From positions 1 through 46,251 of the forward strand of contig CANFLU010000022.1 in the NCBI GenBank assembly GCA_947447975.1: a stretch of DNA of 46,251 nt, written 5' to 3'. Positions within the stretch are counted from its first letter, which is position 1. Each line of letters starts with the position of its first letter. Origin of the DNA: Comamonadaceae bacterium (lineage in GTDB: Bacteria; Pseudomonadota; Gammaproteobacteria; Burkholderiales; Burkholderiaceae_C). The notes under the pieces are model-generated. The model saw nothing but the letters and a program-made list of their open reading frames with translations. It was not told the DNA's origin and did no database searches. The position numbers and the translations under genes are program-made. Positions 18,788 to 27,484 of the stretch are shown here, one piece after another.

Positions 18788-21187
18788 TTAACGGGGTTTG
18801 GCCTTGGCGCGGCGTGTAGCGGCCTGGGTACCCGCGCGCGGCGGCAGACCGGTGTGCTGCGTGAGCAGGGTGCCGGGACGTGGTGCCTTAGCGGACAGGT
18901 TCTTGCCCGCTGATGGGGTTGAATTTTTGCGGCGCGTGCTCTCGTAGCTGCCGCCGGTCAGAGGCTGGAAGGTGGGAATCAAATGGTGTTTGCCGTTACC
19001 GACCAGGTCGGCGCGGCCCATGGCTTTGAGGGCTTCGCGCAGCAGCGGCCAGTTATTCGGGTCGTGGTAGCGTAAAAACGCTTTGTGCAAACGGCGGCGT
19101 TTTTCGCCGCGCACGATGTCTACGTTTTCTTCGTCGCTCTCCACGACGCGGCGCACTTTGCGCAAAGGGTTGCGGCCACTGTGGTACATGGCCGTGGCGG
19201 TGGCCATCGGACTGGGGTAAAAGGTTTGCACCTGGTCCGCACGAAAACCGTTTTTCTTTAGCCAGACCGCCAAGTGCAGCATGTCTTCGTCGCTGGTGCC
19301 GGGATGCGCGGCAATGAAGTAAGGAATGAGAAACTGCTTTTTCCCCACTTCGGCACTGAACTTGTCGAACAGTGCCTTGAACTTGTCGTAGCTGCCGATG
19401 CCCGGCTTCATCATCTTGGACAAGGGGCCTTGCTCGGTGTGCTCGGGAGCGATTTTGAGGTATCCGCCCACGTGGTGTTGCACCAGCTCTTTCACATATT
19501 CCGGACTTTTCACGGCCAGGTCATAGCGCAGGCCCGAACCGATCAGGATTTTCTTGATGCCTTTGAGCGCCCGGCCCCGGCGGTACATCTTGATCAAGGG
19601 GCCATGGTCCGTAGTGAGGTTCTGGCAAATGCCGGGGTACACACAGCTAGGTTTGCGGCAGGCCGCTTCGATCTCGGGGGATTTGCAGCCCAGGCGGTAC
19701 ATATTGGCGGTGGGGCCGCCCAAATCAGAGATGGTGCCCGTAAAGCCCTTCACCTTGTCGCGTATGTCTTCGATTTCCTTGATAACCGAGTCTTCCGAAC
19801 GGCTCTGGATGATGCGACCTTCATGCTCGGTAATCGAACAAAACGTGCAGCCACCAAAACAGCCGCGCATGATGTTGATGCTAAAGCGGATCATTTCCCA
19901 GGCCGGGATTTTGGTCGCGCCATCGTGGCTGCCGTTTTCATCGGCATAGCTGGGGTGCGGGCTGCGCGCATAGGGCAGGTCGAACACCATATCCATTTCG
20001 GCGGTCGTCAAGGGTATGGGCGGCGCTGTGATCCACACATCGCGCGCGGTGGCACCTTCGCCATGGGCTTGCACGAGGGCGCGGGCGTTGCCGGGATTGG
20101 TTTCCAAGTGCAGCACGCGGTTGGCATGGGCATAGAGCACCGGGTCGCTGCGCACCTGCTCATAGCTGGGCAGGCGGATAACGGAGCGTTCGCGCGGCGG
20201 TACTTTCAGCTTGCCCGCAAGCGCCGGGTTGGGCACAAACACTATGGCTTGTGCTTGGGCGCCAAGCTTGGACGGCGCCTTAGCGGTGCTCGCCGCGCGC
20301 TTGGATACACCTTCTTGTTCAGCCGCCTGGGCTACTTGCGCGGCTTCGTCGTCGCGGGCGCAAGTGGCGCCGTTCTCGATGGCCAACTCAGAGGTGGTCA
20401 TGTAGGGGTTGTAGTGCGCCTCTACCCTGCCCGGCAAATCCACGCTGCTCGAATCGATTTCGATCCAGTCTTTACCGCTGGGGTCATCCGGGCGGCGCAC
20501 AAACGCCGTGCCGCGCACATCGGTTATCGACTGCACAGGCTCGCGTGCGGCCAGGCGGTGCGCGATTTCGACAATGGCGCGCTCGGCATTACCGTAAAGC
20601 AGCAAATCACATTTGGCATCGACCACGATAGAGCGGCGCACTTTGTCGCTCCAGTAATCGTAATGCGCGATGCGGCGCAAGCTGCCCTCGATACCGCCCA
20701 ACACAATAGGCACGTCTTTGAAGGCTTCGCGGCAACGCTGGCTATAGACGATGGCCGCGCGATCGGGGCGCTTCCCGCCTATGTCTCCCGGTGTGTAGGC
20801 ATCATCACTGCGAATCTTGCGATCAGCGGTGTAGCGGTTGATCATGGAGTCCATGTTGCCAGCAGTCACACCCCAAAACAAATTGGGTTTGCCCAGCACC
20901 TTGAAGGGCGCTGCGCTGTTCCAGTCCGGCTGGGCAATGATGCCCACGCGAAAGCCCTGGGCTTCTAGCATGCGACCAATGACCGCCATGCCAAAACTAG
21001 GGTGGTCCACATAAGCGTCGCCGGTGACCAAGACGATATCGCAGCTGTCCCAGCCCAGCTTATCCATCTCAGCCCGGCTCATGGGCAAAAAGGGCGCAGT
21101 ACCAAAGCGCGCGGCCCAGTACTTGCGGTAGCTGCCAAGCGGCTTGGCGTCGCGTGCAAAGTGGGAAACGTCTAAGGGGGCATTCAT
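18788..21187 (-). CDS. YgiQ-family radical SAM protein
   Basis: A 799-residue protein of the UPF0313/YgiQ group. The [4Fe-4S]-binding CxxxCxxC motif is present as C443, C447 and C450 in [11 protein letters not shown]. An N-terminal domain of about 400 residues, with the [10 protein letters not shown] stretch typical of the group, precedes the radical SAM barrel, and a basic, Lys/Arg-rich tail ends the protein. A poorly conserved insert around 275-315 looks like a flexible loop. The reaction is unknown. Divergent from the amino-acid binding protein gene. Confidence 0.92.
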   Translation of the reverse strand: MNAPLDVSHFARDAKPLGSYRKYWAARFGTAPFLPMSRAEMDKLGWDSCDIVLVTGDAYVDHPSFGMAVIGRMLEAQGFRVGIIAQPDWNSAAPFKVLGKPNLFWGVTAGNMDSMINRYTADRKIRSDDAYTPGDIGGKRPDRAAIVYSQRCREAFKDVPIVLGGIEGSLRRIAHYDYWSDKVRRSIVVDAKCDLLLYGNAERAIVEIAHRLAAREPVQSITDVRGTAFVRRPDDPSGKDWIEIDSSSVDLPGRVEAHYNPYMTTSELAIENGATCARDDEAAQVAQAAEQEGVSKRAASTAKAPSKLGAQAQAIVFVPNPALAGKLKVPPRERSVIRLPSYEQVRSDPVLYAHANRVLHLETNPGNARALVQAHGEGATARDVWITAPPIPLTTAEMDMVFDLPYARSPHPSYADENGSHDGATKIPAWEMIRFSINIMRGCFGGCTFCSITEHEGRIIQSRSEDSVIKEIEDIRDKVKGFTGTISDLGGPTANMYRLGCKSPEIEAACRKPSCVYPGICQNLTTDHGPLIKMYRRGRALKGIKKILIGSGLRYDLAVKSPEYVKELVQHHVGGYLKIAPEHTEQGPLSKMMKPGIGSYDKFKALFDKFSAEVGKKQFLIPYFIAAHPGTSDEDMLHLAVWLKKNGFRADQVQTFYPSPMATATAMYHSGRNPLRKVRRVVESDEENVDIVRGEKRRRLHKAFLRYHDPNNWPLLREALKAMGRADLVGNGKHHLIPTFQPLTGGSYESTRRKNSTPSAGKNLSAKAPRPGTLLTQHTGLPPRAGTQAATRRAKAKPR

Positions 21188-21275
21188 CGCCGGATTTTAG
21201 CTTTGCCCCTAGAATCTAAGATGGTCCCCGCTGCTGTCACGGCGGGGGCTGTCCCTCCATTTCAAAGGTTGTTCC

Positions 21276-22097
21276 ATGAAAAAACTGTTTTTGGGCCTCG
21301 CCGTCCTGTCCTTGCTGGCCGCATGCGGTAAAAAACCAGAAGCGCCCGCCCCGGCCGCGTCCGAACCTGCGGCAGCTGCACCGGCCGAGCTCAAAGTCGC
21401 CATCGACCCCACCTACGAGCCCTTCACCTTCAAAACGGCCGATGGCCAGCCCACCGGTTTTGACGTGGACATCGCCAACGCTGTTTGCGAGCAGATCAAG
21501 CGCAAGTGCGTATTCGTAGAACAGGTCTGGGACAGCATGATTCCCGGCCTGAACGCCAAGAAATACGACGTGATCATTAGCTCCATGTCGATCACCGACG
21601 ACCGCCTCAAAGAAGTGGATTTCACCGACAAGTACTACAACACACCTAGCCGCATCGTGCTGAAGAAAACCGTGAAGTACACCGACCCTGCCTCCATTAA
21701 GGGCAAGAAAATCGGCGTGCTCAAGGGTTCTACCCAGGAGGCCTATGCCATGGGCGAACTCAAGCCCGCTGGTGTGGTGGTCAATTCCTATGAAGCGCAA
21801 GACCAGGTTTACCTGGACATCAAATCGGGTCGTCTGGACGGCACGGTCGCCGACTTCATGGAAGTGACTGGCGGATTCCTGAGCAAGCCCGAAGGCGAGA
21901 AATACGCTTTGGCCGGACCGGACCTGAAAGAGCCTAAGTACTTTGGCTACGGCGCCGGTATTGCATTGCGCAAAGGTGAAGACGCGCTCAAAGCCGAGCT
22001 CAATGCGGCGATCAAAACCATTCGCAGTAATGGCAGCTACAAGACTTTGAACGACAAATACTTTGCCAAGTTCAATATCGACGTCTACGGCGAATAA
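21276..22097 (+). CDS. Amino-acid ABC transporter substrate-binding lipoprotein
   Basis: Periplasmic binding component of a polar amino-acid (HAAT/PAAT) ABC transporter. The N-terminus is a lipoprotein signal with lipobox LLAAC (C17), then an Ala/Pro linker, then a two-lobed bacterial solute-binding fold (SBP_bac_3) with FTFKTADGQPTGFDVDIANAV-like and SSMSITDDRLKEVDFTDKY segments. These are typical of lysine/arginine/ornithine or histidine binders. It heads the operon; the terminator-like hairpin downstream should favour its expression over the permeases. The true ligand is not determined by sequence. Confidence 0.93.
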   Translation: MKKLFLGLAVLSLLAACGKKPEAPAPAASEPAAAAPAELKVAIDPTYEPFTFKTADGQPTGFDVDIANAVCEQIKRKCVFVEQVWDSMIPGLNAKKYDVIISSMSITDDRLKEVDFTDKYYNTPSRIVLKKTVKYTDPASIKGKKIGVLKGSTQEAYAMGELKPAGVVVNSYEAQDQVYLDIKSGRLDGTVADFMEVTGGFLSKPEGEKYALAGPDLKEPKYFGYGAGIALRKGEDALKAELNAAIKTIRSNGSYKTLNDKYFAKFNIDVYGE

Positions 22098-22159
22098 GCG
22101 CTGGTAGAGCAGCAACACCCCAGTTGCTGGCGCCGGCCAAGGCGCCCAGATGCCATACA

Positions 22160-22195
22160 TCGGCACATCAGGAACCCTGGTGTGCCGATTTTTTT
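22160..22195 (+). terminator. Intra-operon terminator or attenuator hairpin
   Basis: A long stem (TCGGCACA at 22160-22167 with TGTGCCGA at 22181-22188, extended by AGG/CCT) is followed by seven T residues. It sits between the binding-protein gene and the first permease gene, so it probably makes the binding protein more abundant than the membrane part. Confidence 0.8.
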
Positions 22196-22253
22196 GCCTA
22201 TTTTTACCGCCCGAGCGTAGCCATGGGGCATTTTCGCGGCACACTGTGCGCTG

Positions 22254-22943
22254 ATGAACGCGTATTACTTCAGCATCCTGCAAGGCTCTCTCATGACCGT
22301 CGCGGTGGCGCTGGCTTCGCTAACGCTGGCCGTGTTGTTCGGACTGCTGGGCGCAGCGGCGCGCTTGTCGGCTAACCGCCTGGCCGTGGCTGTGGGCACG
22401 GCATACACCACCGTTATTCGCGGCATACCGGACCTGGTGCTGATGCTGCTGGTGTTTTATGGTGGCACCATGGGACTCAATTACCTGGTGACGGCCATGG
22501 GCAGCAAGGGTTCGGTGGATATCAACCCTTTTGCGGCCGGCGTAGTGACCCTGGGCTTCATTTACGGCGCCTACATGACTGAAACCTTTCGGGGGGCGAT
22601 TTTGGCGACACCAATCGGTCAGTCAGAAGCGGCGCAGGCTTTTGGCATGGGCCGCACACAAACGTTTTTGCGCATCATCGCGCCGCAAATGGTGCGCTAC
22701 GCCCTGCCCGGCTTTACCAATAACTGGCTGGTGCTTATTAAGTCCACCGCGCTGGTCAGCCTGATCGGCCTGCAGGAAATGACCTATATCGCCAAGCAGG
22801 CCAGCGCCGCTACGCGTTCGCCCTTCGAATATTTCTTGTTCACGGCCGCGCTGTTTTTGTTGTTCACCAGCGCTTCGCTGTGGGTACTGCGCAAGGCCAA
22901 CGATCACTACAGCATAGGCACGCGCCGTGCTCAACTGTATTAG
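22254..22943 (+). CDS. Amino-acid ABC transporter permease (HisQ type)
   Basis: Inner-membrane permease of 229 residues with about five membrane helices. The permease (EAA) loop is near residues 123-145 (SEAAQAFGMGRTQTFLRIIAPQ), where it contacts the ATPase. The N-terminus IRGIPDLVLMLLVFYGG is typical of HisQ/ArtQ. A second permease follows after 45 nt; together with the ATPase further on they complete a PAAT-type importer. Confidence 0.93.
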   Translation: MNAYYFSILQGSLMTVAVALASLTLAVLFGLLGAAARLSANRLAVAVGTAYTTVIRGIPDLVLMLLVFYGGTMGLNYLVTAMGSKGSVDINPFAAGVVTLGFIYGAYMTETFRGAILATPIGQSEAAQAFGMGRTQTFLRIIAPQMVRYALPGFTNNWLVLIKSTALVSLIGLQEMTYIAKQASAATRSPFEYFLFTAALFLLFTSASLWVLRKANDHYSIGTRRAQLY

Positions 22944-22988
22944 GTCCACCATGCCCCAAGCCCACCCTAGCAGCCGGAGTTTCGCGCT

Positions 22989-23702
22989 ATGAAGTGGGAC
23001 GTTATTTTTCAGCCCCAAAACCTCGCACTGTACGGGCAAGGCATCCTGACGACGCTGCACCTATTGTTTGCCAGTTTGGCCATTGGCGCCGCGCTGGCAC
23101 TGGTGTTTGCGCTGGCGCTGACCAGCCGCTGGCGCGTTTTGCGCGCCGTAGTGGGCGCTTACACCTATGTGGTGCGCGGCACACCGCTGCTGATTCAGGT
23201 CTATCTGATTTATTACGGCTTAGGCCAGTTGGTGTGGATCCAGACGCGTTGGGACGATATCTGGCCTTGGACGTATTTCAAAGAACCATTTTTTTGCGCT
23301 CTGCTGGCCTTTAGCCTGAATACGGCCGGTTACACCGCCGAGATGCTGGCGGGCGCCATCCGCGAAACCAGCGCCGGTGAAATCGAAGCGGCGCAGGCCT
23401 ACGGCATGGGGCCGGTGGCGATTGTGTGGCGCATCGTGCTGCCCAGCGCCATGCGACGCACCCTGCCCGCTTACAGCAACGAAGTGGTGATGATGCTGCA
23501 AAGCACCAGCTTGGCGAGCGCCGTGCCCAGTATGCTGGACGTCACTTCGGCGGCCAGTCGGGTGTATTCCAAGTATTACTTGCCGTTTGAGGCCTTTTTG
23601 TTTGCGGCGGGTATTTACCTAGTGGCCACCTTTGCACTGGTAGGGATTTTCCGGCTGGCAGAGCGGCATTTTCTGGCGTATCTTGGGCCCCAAAAGACTT
23701 GA
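22989..23702 (+). CDS. Amino-acid ABC transporter permease (HisM type)
   Basis: Second inner-membrane permease (237 residues, about five helices), with VVRGTPLLIQVYLIYYGLG, the signature of HisM/ArtM, and an EAA loop near 130-152 (EIEAAQAYGMGPVAIVWR). It should pair with the preceding HisQ-like protein. The next gene begins 12 nt downstream, so an operon is very likely. Confidence 0.93.
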   Translation: MKWDVIFQPQNLALYGQGILTTLHLLFASLAIGAALALVFALALTSRWRVLRAVVGAYTYVVRGTPLLIQVYLIYYGLGQLVWIQTRWDDIWPWTYFKEPFFCALLAFSLNTAGYTAEMLAGAIRETSAGEIEAAQAYGMGPVAIVWRIVLPSAMRRTLPAYSNEVVMMLQSTSLASAVPSMLDVTSAASRVYSKYYLPFEAFLFAAGIYLVATFALVGIFRLAERHFLAYLGPQKT

Positions 23703-23714
23703 AACACTGACACC

Positions 23715-24845
23715 ATGCAACGCCAAGACCATTTGCTTGTATCGCCCAGCCTGGGCTCGCATAAGACGCTGACAAGTTTTCATTTCGGCCAGCCAGGCGT
23801 AGGCCCGAAGATTTACATCCAAGCCAGCCTGCATGCGGAGGAACTTCCGGGCATGCTAGCGGCCTACCATTTGCGGCCACTGCTGGAGCGCTTGGATGCG
23901 GCGGGGCAAATCCAAGGCAGCATCGTGCTGGTGCCCATGGCCAACCCGATGGGCGCGGCGCAGCGGGTACAACACAAACCGGCGGGCCGTTTTGAACTGG
24001 ACAGCGCCGAAAACTTCAACCGCTTTTACCCGGACTTTGCGCAGCATATCGCCGATGAAGTGCTGCCAATGCTGGGCAAAGATGCTGCAACCAACGTGGC
24101 CTTGGTGCGCCAGGCCATGGGGCGCTATCTGGCGCAGTGGACACCCAAAACCGAATTGCACAGCCTGCGCCGCACTTTGCTGCAACTGTCGTTTGATGCG
24201 GACTATGTGCTGGACTTGCATTGCGACTGCGAAGCCGTTATGCACTTTTATTGCGAAGAAGCCTGCTGGAGCGCTTTAGCGCCGCTGGCACATTACCTGC
24301 AAAGCCAGGCGATTTTGTTGGCCAAAAACTCGGGCAGCAGCCCTTTTGATGAATGCCTGTCAGGCGTTTGGTGGCGACTGGCCGAGCGGCTCGCGGCGCG
24401 TGGCCTGGATGTGCCGCTGCCGCAAAGCTGCCACAGCACCACCATCGAGCTGCGGGGCGAGGCCGAGGTGCAGCACGCTCTGGCGGCGCGGGACGCAACT
24501 GCTATTGCCGAATTTTTGCGCGGCCTGGGCGTGCTGCGTGATGCGCCAGCAGCACCCGTGCCCGCCCCAGCCTGCCAAGCCACGCCTTTGGCGGGGTCGG
24601 AAACTTTGTACGCCAACACGCCGGGGATGGTTGTGTTTGCGGCCCAGCCGGGCGACAGCCTGAAAGTTGGCGATCTGGTGGCCGAAGTAATTGACCCGAT
24701 TAAGGCCCAAAGTGCGCGCATATGCGCCGGCGTGGATGGTGTGCTGTATGCCCGCATACGCGACCGCTATGTGACCACTGGTTGCGAATTGGCCAAAATT
24801 GCAGGCGCTGTGCCTTTCAAGACCGGCGAACTGCTCGGTGCCTGA
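23715..24845 (+). CDS. Succinylglutamate desuccinylase/aspartoacylase-family protein
   Basis: Predicted zinc carboxypeptidase-like deacylase (AstE/AspA fold). Zinc ligands appear as H40 and E43 in SLHAEELPG, with a further histidine in VLDLHCDCEAVMHFY (about residue 160). The protein is 376 residues, and its last ~90 resemble the biotinyl-like beta domain found at the end of this family. Its place between the permease and ATPase genes suggests that it deacylates an imported N-acyl amino acid or opens a related amide inside the cell. This substrate is inference. Confidence 0.85.
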   Translation: MQRQDHLLVSPSLGSHKTLTSFHFGQPGVGPKIYIQASLHAEELPGMLAAYHLRPLLERLDAAGQIQGSIVLVPMANPMGAAQRVQHKPAGRFELDSAENFNRFYPDFAQHIADEVLPMLGKDAATNVALVRQAMGRYLAQWTPKTELHSLRRTLLQLSFDADYVLDLHCDCEAVMHFYCEEACWSALAPLAHYLQSQAILLAKNSGSSPFDECLSGVWWRLAERLAARGLDVPLPQSCHSTTIELRGEAEVQHALAARDATAIAEFLRGLGVLRDAPAAPVPAPACQATPLAGSETLYANTPGMVVFAAQPGDSLKVGDLVAEVIDPIKAQSARICAGVDGVLYARIRDRYVTTGCELAKIAGAVPFKTGELLGA

Positions 24846-24885
24846 ACCGCCTGCGCGCCTTGCCCCATCAATACCCTAAGCCCGT

Positions 24886-25662
24886 ATGAACGCTGTGACC
24901 CGCAAACTGCAAATCGACGATATCCATAAGCGCTTTGGCAACAACGAGGTGCTGCGCGGCGTGTCGCTGTCAGCGGACGCTGGCGATGTGATTGCCATCA
25001 TCGGCAGCTCGGGTTCGGGCAAAAGTACGCTGCTGCGCTGCATCAATATGCTGGAGCGGCCTCATGCCGGGCGCATTACCGTCGCGGGCGAAGCGCTTGC
25101 GCTGGTGCCGGATAAAAACGGCGAACTCATGGCGCAAGACCCCAAGCAACTGCAACGCCTGCGCACCAAGCTGGCGATGGTGTTTCAGCATTTCAATTTG
25201 TGGGCGCATATGACCGTGCTGCAAAACATCATCGAAGCACCGGTGCATGTGCTGGGCATCAGCCGCCCGCAAGCGGTGGAGACGGCGCGCAAATACTTGC
25301 AGCGCGTAGACCTGCAAGGCATGGAAGACCGCTACCCTGCGCACCTCAGCGGCGGCCAGCAGCAGCGCGTAGCCATAGCGCGGGCACTGGCGGTGGAGCC
25401 CGAGGTGATGCTGTTTGACGAACCCACCAGCGCCTTAGACCCGGAGCTGGTCACCGAGGTGCTACGCGTCATGCAAACCTTGGCGCAGGAAGGCCGCACT
25501 ATGGTCGTGGTGACCCATGAAATGGGCTTTGCCCGCGAAGTGGCCAACCAACTGATCTTTCTGCACAAGGGACAGATCGAGGAGCAGGGCCTTCCGCGCG
25601 CCGTGCTGGCAAACCCGAAAAGCGAGCGCCTAGCGCAGTTTTTGTCGGGCAGTTTGAAATAA
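24886..25662 (+). CDS. Amino-acid ABC transporter ATP-binding protein (HisP type)
   Basis: ATPase of the importer. Walker A is GSSGSGKST (40-48), the signature is LSGGQQQR, and Walker B is VMLFDEPTSALDPE, followed by the H-loop VTHEMGFAREV. It has the insertion (PDKNGELMAQDPKQLQRLR) between Walker A and the Q-loop typical of HisP. It is the last gene of the operon (binding protein, two permeases, deacylase, ATPase). Confidence 0.95.
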   Translation: MNAVTRKLQIDDIHKRFGNNEVLRGVSLSADAGDVIAIIGSSGSGKSTLLRCINMLERPHAGRITVAGEALALVPDKNGELMAQDPKQLQRLRTKLAMVFQHFNLWAHMTVLQNIIEAPVHVLGISRPQAVETARKYLQRVDLQGMEDRYPAHLSGGQQQRVAIARALAVEPEVMLFDEPTSALDPELVTEVLRVMQTLAQEGRTMVVVTHEMGFAREVANQLIFLHKGQIEEQGLPRAVLANPKSERLAQFLSGSLK

Positions 25663-25712
25663 GTGCCCTGGCACGCCCAGCGGCCACGCGGCAGGCGCTA
25701 AATGAACCTTGC

Positions 25713-25718
25713 TATACT
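25713..25718 (+). promoter_or_regulatory. -10 box of the split (resident) tRNA-Asn
   Basis: TTGCTATACTCT at 25710-25721 includes TATACT, about 80 nt before the tRNA 5' end. A near copy of this box (TTGCTATAATCT) lies at the end of the integrase gene, ahead of the intact tRNA-Asn. The resident box would now transcribe only a tRNA fragment. Confidence 0.5.
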
Positions 25719-25797
25719 CTGCGGCTTACAAGAACGCGGCCCCAGCGGATAAATCGTTATTTTGCACAGGGCGTTTCTTGTTGATAACCGATCACAT

Positions 25798-25843
25798 TCC
25801 TCGATAGCTCAGTCGGTAGAGCGCCGGACTGTTAAGTCCGTAG
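25798..25843 (+). pseudogene. 5' half of tRNA-Asn(GTT), interrupted in the anticodon region
   Basis: Bases 25798-25835 match the first 38 nt of the complete tRNA-Asn at 27375, except two differences: G instead of A at position 6 and C instead of T in the D-loop. After GTTAA the sequence departs: an extra G, then TCCGTAG (25837-25843), then unrelated AT-rich DNA. The missing 3' half is found 2.7 kb away at 28571-28612. The extra G and lost T-arm make this copy non-functional. Confidence 0.9.
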
Positions 25844-25878
25844 AAATACAAAAATACCCTTTTTTAATATTAAAAATA

Positions 25879-25911
25879 CCTTGTAAATCAAGCATTTACA
25901 GGGTGCTTTTT
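25879..25911 (+). terminator. Hairpin terminator downstream of the tRNA-Asn fragment
   Basis: A 10-bp stem with one G-U pair and a 5-nt loop, followed by GTGCTTTTTG. It would end transcription entering from the broken tRNA gene and so shield the integrase module. Confidence 0.55.
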
Positions 25912-25925
25912 GCGTGTATTGTCAA

Positions 25926-25943
25926 TTACACGGTTATTACACG
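25926..25943 (+). repeat. Paired TTACACG boxes, left end
   Basis: TTACACG at 25926-25932 and again at 25937-25943, 11 bp apart start to start (one helical turn). Equivalent pairs are found at 28491/28503 near the right end and at 28718/28729 (second box TTGCACG). Helically phased short repeats at element ends fit arm-type sites of a tyrosine recombinase. Confidence 0.5.
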
Positions 25944-26265
25944 AATAGTTCGTGGTTCTCTCATAATGTGGAAAGTTGCAATATGCAACAAATTGAGTGA
26001 GCCGAGTGAAAACTTTCGCACCTGCTGACGCTGCTAAACGCAGTCGAACTTTTCACTTTGCGCGTCCGTTGACTACGCGCTCTTGTTGATCAACTCCTCG
26101 CAATCACCAGCGCTTCACAAGTCCGTCCACTTTGGCGGGACTCTCCTGCTGTTCGGTTGCCCAATCACCTGAATCGAAACTAAATTTATGTGATCGCCTG
26201 GCTCGGCTCAGCGGCGCACCAACGAGTAGTGCCATTGATACTCTTCGCCACTTTTGGGGAATCAC

Positions 26266-27294
26266 ATGACATACGACATTCAACTTGCACCCGGAACTTT
26301 TTTGACTAAAAAGCTCATAAGCCGCGTCACTATCGCAGGTATCGACTTCGACGAAAAATTTCTATCTGAGCTGGTCATAAAGCATCTCAAAGAATTTAAG
26401 GCTAAAACAAGACCAAAGTTCTCAGACGCTTACAGCATTTACATGGCGGAGAACCCTTCTGCCAAACGGCGCAAGTTCAAGCTTAATGCGAGGCAGTATT
26501 TCAACGAGTTCACCGGGCAGATGGGCGATCTGTATCTCGATGAGTTGCGCCATATCCATATCACCCAATACCGGGACTATTTGCTAGCGCGCGGACTGCA
26601 CCCAAACAGCGTTCGTAAACACAACAATATCCTCAACGCCATGATCAATATGGCGTTCAAGCATCTGGACATTGACAAGTTAAGTCCGTTTCGGAACCTA
26701 CAGATAAGCGGCGAAGGCGAAAACACTCGCCCGATACCAAAAATCACCAATGAGCTCATGCTGGATATCAAGCAATACCTACTAAGCCGCCCCACTCCCG
26801 CCAAGCTCATTGGACTGATTCAACTCAATACCGGCTTGAGAATTTCAGAGCCCGCGCTGGCAAGGCTTGAGGATCTGGTTTTGGACCACGACATTCCCCA
26901 TATTTGGGTCCGAAAAAACGCACTATCCGATCGCAAAACAAAGGCTAGCATCCGTGCGGTGCCTTTGCTAGGCGTCTCATTGGACGCAGCCAAAGAACTG
27001 CATAGGTTGGCGACCCTAAAAAACTCGAAATGGCTGGCACCGTCTTATGCAAAGGAGTACGGTGGTTGTTCTTGCTCTGCGATTTTGAACAAGAACCTCA
27101 AACCATTCGGCTTCAGAAGCCATCTTTTCAGGCACGCTTTCATCGATCGACTCAAGGCTTGTAACGACATTCCGCTGCCCCTTGCGGAAAGCATTACAGG
27201 GCACGGACGCAACGTAAGCGACTTCGCCATCTATGGCAGCACAGGCTACACGCTGGAGCAAAAGGCTCAAGTTATAGGGAAAATCTTGCTATAA
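26266..27294 (+). CDS. Tyrosine recombinase (site-specific integrase)
   Basis: A 342-residue phage-type integrase. The catalytic residues are in place: R192 in NTGLRISE, H286-x-x-R289 in SHLFRHAF, H313 in ITGHGR, and the nucleophile Y323 in DFAIYG. K226 in RKTK could be the beta-hairpin lysine. Residues 45-140 form a SAM-like core-binding domain (helix-rich, with HITQYRDYLLARGL). I chose ATG 26266 because GGGGA lies 5-9 nt upstream; a TTG four codons earlier is less likely. The integrase presumably moved the element into tRNA-Asn. The gene's stop codon lies inside a TATAAT box that may drive the downstream tRNA. Confidence 0.95.
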   Translation: MTYDIQLAPGTFLTKKLISRVTIAGIDFDEKFLSELVIKHLKEFKAKTRPKFSDAYSIYMAENPSAKRRKFKLNARQYFNEFTGQMGDLYLDELRHIHITQYRDYLLARGLHPNSVRKHNNILNAMINMAFKHLDIDKLSPFRNLQISGEGENTRPIPKITNELMLDIKQYLLSRPTPAKLIGLIQLNTGLRISEPALARLEDLVLDHDIPHIWVRKNALSDRKTKASIRAVPLLGVSLDAAKELHRLATLKNSKWLAPSYAKEYGGCSCSAILNKNLKPFGFRSHLFRHAFIDRLKACNDIPLPLAESITGHGRNVSDFAIYGSTGYTLEQKAQVIGKILL

Positions 27295-27295
27295 T
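27290..27295 (+). promoter_or_regulatory. -10 box of element-borne tRNA-Asn, overlapping the integrase stop
   Basis: TATAAT with context TTGCTATAATCT, nearly identical to the -10 region TTGCTATACTCT of the resident tRNA-Asn and at nearly the same distance (80 against 79 nt) from the tRNA. The integrase TAA is bases 3-5 of the box. No clear -35. Confidence 0.5.
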
Positions 27296-27374
27296 CTTTG
27301 GCTAGCAAAGCGTGGGATTCACCGCATAGAGGTAGGATCCGCTAGCACGATTCTTGCTCGAAATTCGCGCACAT

Positions 27375-27450
27375 TCCTCAATAGCTCAGTTGGTAGAGCG
27401 CCGGACTGTTAATCCGTAGGTCCCTGGTTCGAGCCCAGGTTGAGGAGCCA
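27375..27450 (+). tRNA. tRNA-Asn(GTT), intact copy carried by the element
   Basis: A complete 76-nt tRNA with encoded CCA: acceptor TCCTCAA pairs with TTGAGGA, anticodon GTT at 27408-27410, T-loop GGTTCGAGCCC. It reads AAC/AAU. It stands between the integrase and toxin-antitoxin genes, and is probably the only functional copy at this locus because the resident gene is split. Its 3' 42 nt plus 17 nt of flank are repeated exactly at 28571-28629. Confidence 0.95.
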
Positions 27451-27467
27451 ACTCATAAAGCATTGAA
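27409..27467 (+). repeat. 59-bp direct repeat, copy 1 (tRNA-Asn 3' half and flank)
   Basis: Identical over 59 bp to 28571-28629. It starts at the TT of the anticodon, covers the 3' half with CCA, and runs 17 bp into the terminator. Such repeats are the usual footprint of integration at a tRNA 3' part and could be att sites or a recombination target that deletes the toxin-antitoxin pair. Confidence 0.9.
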
Positions 27468-27484
27468 TTTTTCATTGCTTTTTT
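27458..27484 (+). terminator. Terminator of the intact tRNA-Asn
   Basis: AGCATTGAA and TTCATTGCT form a stem with one mismatch, followed by TTTTTT. It also abuts the end of the minus-strand toxin gene. Confidence 0.55.

Larger units (their letters stand above)
25844..26265 (+). mobile_element. Left end of the tRNA-Asn element (non-coding)
   Basis: This 422-bp stretch between the tRNA fragment and the integrase holds no credible gene. It contains a hairpin with 10-bp stem (25879-25888 with 25894-25903, then T-rich), two TTACACG boxes (25926, 25937), a palindrome with arms GTTGCA/TGCAAC (25975-25989), a GAGTGAAAA box (26004) and TTTTCACTTTG (26050). The boxes recur at the other end of the element in mirror order. 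These look like recombinase arm-binding or regulatory sites; which is not decided. Confidence 0.55.

Noticed and set aside
19274..20968. 564-codon plus-strand open frame
   Set aside because: It lies antisense to the YgiQ gene, is His/Ala/Gly-rich as expected from a shadow frame, and has no family resemblance.
21237..22283. 348-codon minus-strand open frame
   Set aside because: Antisense to the amino-acid binding protein, whose lipobox and fold are convincing.
25762..26028. Plus-strand open frame across the tRNA-Asn fragment
   Set aside because: Its middle is simply a translated tRNA sequence (SSIAQSVERRTVKS), a common annotation artefact.
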